Shown: positions 59,424 through 64,000 of the stretch, one piece after another
How the letters are laid out: every line of letters begins with the position of its first letter
Position numbering within the stretch: position 1 is the stretch's first letter
Source of the DNA: an uncultured Clostridia bacterium
Lineage (GTDB): Bacteria; Bacillota; Clostridia; Christensenellales; Borkfalkiaceae
DNA: 64,000 nucleotides
Assembly: GCA_949283125.1 (NCBI GenBank)
Contig: CASDRK010000001.1
Span: 104,736-168,735, forward strand
Direction: 5' to 3'
The notes under the pieces: generated by a model
What the model saw: the letters and a program-made list of their open reading frames with translations, nothing else
The model's database searches: none
What the model was told of the DNA's origin: nothing
Translations under genes and position numbers: made by a program

Positions 59424-60044
59424 AATGGTTTTATCGTAATATTCGCACCATGTTTTAAGCGTGCAGTTTGCACAGTCCGGCCGCTGCGAATGGCAAACCT
59501 GCCTGCCGTGAAATATCAGCCAGTGGTGCGCCCGCGACCACATGTCCTTGGGAATGGCGGCGTTCAGCTGAAGCTCCGTCTTTTCGGGCGTGGGCGCGTG
59601 CGCCAGCCCCAACCTGTTTGAAACGCGGAACACGTGCGTGTCCACGGCTATCGCGTCGCCGCCGAACGCAACGGCATACACCACGTTGGCCGTCTTCTGT
59701 CCCACGCCGGCAAGGCTCTTTAGCGCCGCGTGGTCGGCGGGCACCTGTCCGCCGAACTTTTCGATTATGTCGCGGCTGGCCGAAAGTATGTGCGCAGCCT
59801 TGTTGCGGTAAAACCCGCAGCTGAATATGCGCTTTTCCAGCTCCTGCTGCGAAAGCTCAAGCATTTTTTGCGGAGTGTCGTATTCCTTGAACAGCTCCGC
59901 CGTCACCTTGTTCACCCGCTCGTCCGTGCACTGCGCCGAAAGGATCACGGCTATCAGCAGCTCGTAAGGGGTTTTGAAGTGCAGCGCGGGCGCGGCCTGC
60001 GGGTAAAGTTTTTCAAGTTCGGCAAGTATCTCTCTTTCGTGCAT
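59415..60044 (-). CDS. nth: Endonuclease III
   Basis: A 209-residue DNA glycosylase/AP lyase for oxidised pyrimidines. The helix-hairpin-helix SLAGVGQKTANVV holds the catalytic lysine (K120 region), and VDTHVFRVSNRLGL the catalytic aspartate. The 4Fe-4S cluster cysteines are complete: C-x6-C-x2-C-x5-C in CHSQRPDCANCTLKTWC. ILSAQCTDERVNKV near residue 35 is conserved. No strong ribosome site is seen. The divergent sequence 60045-60214 holds nothing recognised. Confidence 0.96.
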   Translation of the reverse strand: MHEREILAELEKLYPQAAPALHFKTPYELLIAVILSAQCTDERVNKVTAELFKEYDTPQKMLELSQQELEKRIFSCGFYRNKAAHILSASRDIIEKFGGQVPADHAALKSLAGVGQKTANVVYAVAFGGDAIAVDTHVFRVSNRLGLAHAPTPEKTELQLNAAIPKDMWSRAHHWLIFHGRQVCHSQRPDCANCTLKTWCEYYDKTIKG

Positions 60045-60214
60045 GTAAATATTTTATCACGAAGCCGCGGCGGGCGCAACTGTTTTGCGCCCGCCGCGGC
60101 CCGGCTATGCGACCCGTCCGTCGGCGGGCAAAGTCCGCCGTTGCCTTGCGCTCAAGCTGCAGAACTTTTTGGCGGCCCGCGCGGTTTGCCCGTGGATGCC
60201 TGACCCACCCGCGC

Positions 60215-60436
60215 TCATACATTCATATATCCGTAAAACGCGCTGTATCCCGCGCGCGATATCACCCGCTTTGCCGCCGGATATGCCGCAACCGGAAACT
60301 GCACGCTCAGTCCGCAGCCCAGCTTCAGTCTTTCGGGTGTGGTCGTCAGCCGCGCCGCGATCCCCGCCCTGACCAGCGCGCTCTTGCAGTCCGCCGCCTG
60401 CGAACGCGATTTAAAAACAGCTATGCAATAAGTCAT
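60215..60436 (-). CDS. DUF3343-family protein (putative Se/S carrier-like)
   Basis: A 73-residue protein. MTYCIAVFKSRSQAADCKSALVRAGIAARLTTTPERLKLGCGLSVQF is the DUF3343 pattern, with a conserved CGLS cysteine and a short YSAFYGY end. Proteins of this family are often encoded beside cysteine desulfurase-like genes and have been suggested to carry sulfur or selenium. Here the neighbour, 80 nt away and divergent, is a cysteine desulfurase homologue. That supports the link. ATG 60436 has GAGGTG 8 nt upstream, so the longer frame to 60604 is not used. Confidence 0.8.
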   Translation of the reverse strand: MTYCIAVFKSRSQAADCKSALVRAGIAARLTTTPERLKLGCGLSVQFPVAAYPAAKRVISRAGYSAFYGYMNV

Positions 60437-60516
60437 AATGTCGCACCTCTGTAAGTATAAATATGTAAAACTGCCGGCAAACGCGTAGTCCGGCACAAGT
60501 GGAGGACAAGGCCTTA

Positions 60517-61635
60517 ATGATTTATTTCGACAACGCGGCGACGGGCGGCGCCAAGCCCGAAAGCGTATTTGCGGCCACGCAGGCCGCTTTGAGGGCGTGT
60601 GCAAATCCCGGCAGGAGCGGACACGCCCTCGCTCTCGCCTGCGCGGAGCGCGTGCAGAATGTGCGCGTGATTTTGCGCGATTTTTTCCGCGCGCCCTCGT
60701 CGGACAGGGTGATTTTTACAAAAAACTGCACCGAAGCTTTAAACGTCGCCATTCTCGGCGCGCTTGGTGCGGGCGATAAAATAGTCGCCACCGTTGCGGA
60801 GCACAACTCCGTGTTGCGCCCGCTGGAGCATTTAAAGTCGCTCGGCGCACGCGTGCTGTATGCCCCGCTCGACAGGTCGGGCAATATAGACTTGAGGGCG
60901 CTCGCTTCGCTCGCGGGCGCCGACGCCTCGGCAATAGTCATCACGCTTGCCTCCAACGTTACGGGCATTGCCCCCGACATATGTGCCGTTCGCCGGGCTG
61001 TTGGCGACAGGCCGCTGTTGATATGCGACGGCGCGCAGGCCTGCGGACATATCGATATCGACATGTCGTCTCTCGGCATCGACGCGCTCGCCGTGGCCGG
61101 GCACAAGGGCATGATGGGGGTGCAGGGCGGCGGCGCGCTCATAATGTCCTCGCGCTTTTCTCCGTCGCCCGTAATGTTCGGCGGCACGGGCAGCGCAAGC
61201 TTCAGTCTGGATATGCCCGACTTTTATCCCGACGCGCTTGAGGCCGGAACCTTGAATTATCCCGCCATAATCTCCATGGGCGAAGGCGCTCTCTGGCTCA
61301 GACCCAGACTATACGAAAACCGCGACAAGCTGGTCTATCTCACCGATCTGCTGATAAACGGACTCTCCGAAATTGCGTCCGTCAGGGTATATTCCCGCAC
61401 TAATCCCTTCGGGATAGTTTCATTCGCCGTGCAGGGCGTGCCTTCGGAGGAGGTGGCCGAAAGGCTGTCCTCGGAATACGGCGTATGCGTGCGCGCGGGT
61501 CTGCACTGCGCGCCGCTGATGCATGCCGCGCTGGGATCCGAAGGTCTCGTCCGCGCGTCGCTTTCGCCCTTCAACACGCGCGGCGAGGCGGAATATTTTC
61601 TTATGAGCATGGGCAGGCTCGCAGTGCCCGCGTAA
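60517..61635 (+). CDS. Cysteine desulfurase-family PLP enzyme (class V aminotransferase fold)
   Basis: A 372-residue enzyme that probably removes sulfur from cysteine. MIYFDNAATGGAKPESV is the family start. AEHNSVLRPLEHL holds the PLP-stacking histidine, ICDGAQACGHIDIDM the PLP aspartate, and AVAGHKGMMGVQGGGALI the Schiff-base lysine. The catalytic cysteine is in RAGLHCAPLMH (group II arrangement). ATG 60517 follows GGAGG by 11 nt. GTG 60499 would include the ribosome site and is rejected. Divergence from the DUF3343 gene suggests a sulfur or selenium relay between them. Confidence 0.88.
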   Translation: MIYFDNAATGGAKPESVFAATQAALRACANPGRSGHALALACAERVQNVRVILRDFFRAPSSDRVIFTKNCTEALNVAILGALGAGDKIVATVAEHNSVLRPLEHLKSLGARVLYAPLDRSGNIDLRALASLAGADASAIVITLASNVTGIAPDICAVRRAVGDRPLLICDGAQACGHIDIDMSSLGIDALAVAGHKGMMGVQGGGALIMSSRFSPSPVMFGGTGSASFSLDMPDFYPDALEAGTLNYPAIISMGEGALWLRPRLYENRDKLVYLTDLLINGLSEIASVRVYSRTNPFGIVSFAVQGVPSEEVAERLSSEYGVCVRAGLHCAPLMHAALGSEGLVRASLSPFNTRGEAEYFLMSMGRLAVPA

Positions 61636-61691
61636 GAGCCGCGGCGCAGGGCGCTGAATATGCGGCGCCCTGCGCCGCGCGGACCGGACGG

Positions 61692-61997
61692 TCACAGATT
61701 TTTCAGTCTGGTCACTACCTGCTGTAGCTTTTTTCGTCTGAAGCCGTCCAGCATCGGCGCCACGGTGCGATAAAAGTTGTCTATGTCCGCGTTTGTCAGC
61801 GTTCCGTCGCGCTTGCCCTGCTCGGCCTGTTCGATTATGGCCGAAAGTATCTGTCCCTCGCTCTTTCCCGCAAAGGCCTTCGCCAGCGTCGCGGCAAGGT
61901 TCAGCGTCTGCTCGGCATCCCTCGGCCCGCCGCCCGGCTTTTGTCCGCCGCTCTGCGCCTTGCCGTCGTCGTGTTTGAAGTTTTTAAAATCGCCCAT
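61692..61997 (-). CDS. Hypothetical small helical protein
   Basis: A 101-residue protein I do not recognise. The first 25 residues are polar and glycine/lysine-rich (KHDDGKAQSGGQKPGGG). The rest is helical and charged: LNLAATLAKAFAGKSEGQILSAIIEQAEQGKRDGTL, then NFYRTVAPMLDGFRRKKLQQVVTRLKNL. GAGGTGA lies 5 nt before the ATG. It is divergent from the equally small gene at 62050, with 52 nt between their starts. A structural or regulatory role is possible, but nothing shows it. Confidence 0.7.
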   Translation of the reverse strand: MGDFKNFKHDDGKAQSGGQKPGGGPRDAEQTLNLAATLAKAFAGKSEGQILSAIIEQAEQGKRDGTLTNADIDNFYRTVAPMLDGFRRKKLQQVVTRLKNL

Positions 61998-62049
61998 ATC
62001 CGTCACCTCGCATATAATGATAATACAGTCTATGTAAAAAGGTGATTTT

Positions 62050-62331
62050 ATGCAACTTGCAGTGCTGTTGTTGCTGTTGTTGTCGGGCGCGGGACGGCGG
62101 GACGACGTACGCCCGCTGCTCGAAGAGGCGATCGGCCCCGAAGGCGCTGGGATGCTCGAAAGCGTCTGCTCCATCGCGCAGGCGCTCGCCGGGCCGCAGC
62201 AGTCTCCCGACTGCGCGGCCGAAGAGGAGAGCGGGGGCGGCGGCTCGTTTTTTCCCCTCGCCCCCGTTAGCAATATTGCCGACGAGCCCATAACATACTG
62301 CCTTGTGCGGCACATATCTGCGGGGCAATGA
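62050..62331 (+). CDS. Hypothetical small protein with hydrophobic N-terminus
   Basis: A 93-residue unknown. MQLAVLLLLLLSGAG could be a signal or membrane segment. RPLLEEAIGPEGAGMLESVCSIAQALAG follows and resembles the helical part of its divergent neighbour at 61692. The tail is acidic and glycine-rich. AAAAGGTGA precedes the ATG by 5 nt. Confidence is moderate because the frame is short in GC-rich DNA. From 62332 to 62511 no feature is seen. Confidence 0.5.
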   Translation: MQLAVLLLLLLSGAGRRDDVRPLLEEAIGPEGAGMLESVCSIAQALAGPQQSPDCAAEEESGGGGSFFPLAPVSNIADEPITYCLVRHISAGQ

Positions 62332-62511
62332 CGTTGCCGCCGCTTGCAGGCGGTGCGCGGTAGTGCCTGTCCGCCGCGCGCAAGCCGTCGCCGGGTAAGC
62401 GGCGTTTGGCCGTCCGGATCCGCCGCACGCTTCGGCGTGGAAAGGGAAAGACCGCGCAGAGCTCGACGGCCGGATAAAAATGCCCGCGTCGGTCCGCCGC
62501 GGATTATGGTA

Positions 62512-62540
62512 TTGCATTTTGCCGCCGTCTGTGTTATAAT
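62512..62540 (+). promoter_or_regulatory. Sigma-A promoter placing the start site at the ATG
   Basis: TTGCAT (62512-62517), 17 nt, TATAAT (62535-62540), with TG before the -10 box. The expected start is 62547, the first base of the ATG. Confidence 0.65.
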
Positions 62541-62546
62541 GTGCCT

Positions 62547-63338
62547 ATGATACAGATAGGCATATCGACCGCATCTCTCTTTCCGCGCCGCGCCACCGAG
62601 GACGCGTTGCAAAAGATAGGCGGCCTTGGCGCCGACTGCGCCGAGGTGTTCTTTTCCACGTTCTATGAATACCGCCCCGAATTTTCCAAGGCCGTTGCCG
62701 CGGCCGGGCCGGGCGTGCAAATCAATTCCGTGCACGCCAACTCCGTCAATTTCGAGGGCAACTTCTTCAATTCCACGCGCAGGGTGCGCGGCGACGGCAT
62801 GTACTGGCTCGATCAGCTCTGCCGCAGCGCGCAGCTTCTGGGCTGTAAAAACTATACCTTCCACGGCTTTCACCGCATGTCTGCGGGCGGCGGCGAAAAT
62901 TTCGACGTTGTTGCCTCCCGCCTTGCCGAAGCCGCGGACTTTGCGGCGGGTTACGGCGTGCGGCTGTGTCTGGAAAACGTCTGCTGGGCGCTCTACAATC
63001 GCCCCGGCGTGTTCGCGGAGCTCAAAAGGCGCATCCCCGGTCTTTGCGGCGTGTTCGATATAAAGCAGGCCCGCCGCTCGCACTATCCGTGGCAGGCTTA
63101 TTTAAAGGATATGTCGGGGTCTGTGGCCTATGCGCACCTATCGGACGTGAATGCCGAAGGCAGGCTGTGTCTGCCCGGCGCAGGCATTTGCGATTTCGGC
63201 GAAGTGTTCAGGCGCCTGCGCGGCGAAGGGTTTGAAGGCGCGGCGATAATCGAAGTTTACGGCGGCGATTACGGCGACGAAAGCGAGCTTGCGCGTTCGG
63301 TGGAATATTTAAAGGAGCTTGCCTGCAAACTGTTTTAG
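62547..63338 (+). CDS. Sugar phosphate isomerase/epimerase-like TIM-barrel protein
   Basis: A 263-residue member of the AP-endonuclease-2/xylose-isomerase-like superfamily. MIQIGISTASLFPRR at the start, GADCAEVFFSTFYEY, QINSVHANSVNFEGNFF, NYTFHGFHR, and LCLENVCWALYNRPG with the metal glutamate are typical. GVFDIKQARRSHYPWQAYLKDM and FEGAAIIEVYGGDYGDES supply further metal ligands. ATG 62547 is chosen because the upstream GTG 62541 overlaps the promoter. There is no ribosome site, so translation is probably leaderless. Substrate unknown. Confidence 0.87.
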   Translation: MIQIGISTASLFPRRATEDALQKIGGLGADCAEVFFSTFYEYRPEFSKAVAAAGPGVQINSVHANSVNFEGNFFNSTRRVRGDGMYWLDQLCRSAQLLGCKNYTFHGFHRMSAGGGENFDVVASRLAEAADFAAGYGVRLCLENVCWALYNRPGVFAELKRRIPGLCGVFDIKQARRSHYPWQAYLKDMSGSVAYAHLSDVNAEGRLCLPGAGICDFGEVFRRLRGEGFEGAAIIEVYGGDYGDESELARSVEYLKELACKLF

Positions 63339-63354
63339 CGCCTGCGTTCCGCAC

Positions 63355-63389
63355 GCAGCGGCGCCGGCCGTCTCGGTCGGCGCCGCTGC
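63355..63389 (+). terminator. Terminator after the isomerase gene
   Basis: 15-bp arms GCAGCGGCGCCGGCC around GTCTC with one G-T pair, followed by GCGTTTTAT. Confidence 0.7.
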
Positions 63390-63577
63390 GCGTTTTATAT
63401 ATACCATATAAATAATAGGCGGATCGTCCCTCTGCCGCCTTGCGGGGTCGTCGCGCGTCGCCGCAGGCTTCCGTCTGCTATTTTGTGTCGCCGGCGGGCG
63501 CTTTACACAACATGTAAGAGCGGCTTTTTACGCCGCAAAAAAATGCGAAAAAAGCTGAAAAATTTTTTAAAATTTGC

Positions 63578-63606
63578 TTGACTTATTCAAACCCTTTTGA
63601 TATCAT
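63578..63606 (+). promoter_or_regulatory. Sigma-A promoter directly upstream of the 23S rRNA gene
   Basis: TTGACT (63578-63583), 17 nt, TATCAT (63601-63606), in an AT-rich upstream stretch (63555-63577) like an UP element. The expected start is about 63613. No 16S gene lies between this promoter and the 23S gene. Confidence 0.65.
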
Positions 63607-63612
63607 ATAAAA

Positions 63613-63868
63613 GCTGTCACCGAAAGACGGCGGGTTTTAACGCCCGAACGCCGACTTTTGTCGGAAGATGTAGATTGACAACTGCATAGAGAAGAGAAAT
63701 AAAGTACAGAAAGGCAATTCATAAAGATTAATTTAGGTTAATGCGAATTGAGGACGTACAATTTTGTAAAGTCTTTAAGCTGCAATAAATTAGTCGAGTT
63801 AAAGTTGTAGAATTTTTGTAAGAGATAACTCAGAACTTTGAAATAGCGAAAGTGCTATTGAAGGGAAA
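63613..63868 (+). other. 23S rRNA leader resembling a 16S-23S spacer
   Basis: About 255 nt. It has hairpins CGGG...CCCG (near 63630-63645) and CCGAC-TTTT-GTCGG (63651-63664). Then come TTGACAACTGCATAGAG, like the usual clostridial spacer, and AATAGC-GAAAGT-GCTATT (63842-63859) just before the mature 5' end. No tRNA gene lies in it. Confidence 0.6.
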
Positions 63869-64000
63869 GATCAAGCTACAAAGAGCATACGGAGGATGCC
63901 TAGGTACATGGCGCCGAAGAAGGACGCGATAAGCTGCGAAAAGCTGCGGGGAGGAGCAAATATCCTGCGATCCGCAGATATCCGAATGAGGGAACTCAGC
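63869..64000 (+). rRNA. 23S ribosomal RNA, 5' end (continues past the window)
   Basis: The sequence from GATCAAGCTAC aligns by eye with the mature 5' end of bacterial 23S rRNA: ACGGAGGATGCCTAGG, GAAGAAGGACGCGATAAGC and CCGAATGAGGGAACTCAGC are the conserved blocks. Only the first 132 nt are present. The exact 5' end may be off by a few bases. Confidence 0.93.

Noticed and set aside
63613-63868. tRNA gene in the rRNA leader
   Set aside because: No cloverleaf or T-loop sequence could be found. The hairpins are too short.

Overview
The window reads as a stretch of chromosome from a spore-forming, Gram-positive Clostridia-type bacterium (Bacillota). I cannot name the genus. The evidence is a Bacillota-style housekeeping order (yicC-gmk-rpoZ-priA-def-fmt-rsmB-rlmN, rpe-thiN-spoVM, rpmB / asp23-family / fakA / recG, rpsL-rpsG-fusA-tuf), sporulation genes (a 22-codon spoVM, a SpoIIQ-like M23 peptidase, a YwmB-like protein), SipW-type signal peptidases with TasA-like substrates, and AGGAGG ribosome sites with TTGACA-17-TATAAT promoters. 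Most of the window is visibly GC-rich with GC-ending codons. The first 6.65 kb and a few islands are much richer in AT.

Layout. 1-6650: AT-rich surface-polysaccharide cluster (partial SDR, two GT4 glycosyltransferases, polymerase/ligase-like membrane protein, ATP-grasp TupA-like protein, flippase), ending at a 20-bp-arm terminator. 7.2-11.6 kb: HTH-membrane regulator with an HExxH membrane protein, MscS channel, Bcp peroxiredoxin and an XRE repressor with a palindromic operator. 11.9-22.6 kb: a secreted-fibre locus with two S26B (SipW-like) signal peptidases and four probable exported substrates, including a 1126-residue beta-helix protein. Inside it is a repeat-rich 1.4-kb island carrying a GIY-YIG nuclease. 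22.6-23.95 kb: gene-free tandem repeats. 24-36 kb: GltD-like oxidoreductase, HIT protein, lipoprotein, DegV, a second HTH-membrane regulator, three tiny tandem peptide genes, SpoIIQ/YwmB-like genes, CorA, an M1 peptidase and a degenerate nitrilase-fold protein. 36.3-53.6 kb: conserved housekeeping and replication/translation genes. 53.6-58.9 kb: the str operon and tuf. 59.4-63.3 kb: nth, a DUF3343/cysteine desulfurase pair, two small unknown proteins and a TIM-barrel isomerase. 63.6 kb to the end: a sigma-A promoter, a leader, and the 5' end of a 23S rRNA gene with no 16S gene before it.

How the parts work together. The fibre locus looks self-contained: each SipW-like peptidase sits next to proteins whose signal peptides share a T-F-x-R-Y pattern, so peptidase and substrates are probably co-expressed. 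The polysaccharide cluster and the fibre locus together suggest an elaborate cell surface. In the housekeeping block, short overlaps (yicC/gmk, gmk/rpoZ, fmt/rsmB, rpe/thiN/spoVM, recG/esterase) indicate translational coupling. Several genes have a -10 box only a few bases before the start codon and no ribosome site, so leaderless mRNAs are likely.

The strongest leads for undescribed biology are the three micropeptide genes at 30193-30658, the GIY-YIG gene bracketed by inverted copies of a dispersed repeat (13436-13881), the two-peptidase fibre locus, and the apparently unlinked 23S rRNA gene. No tRNA gene, CRISPR array, insertion sequence or riboswitch was recognised. All calls are from reading the sequence; no database search was run.
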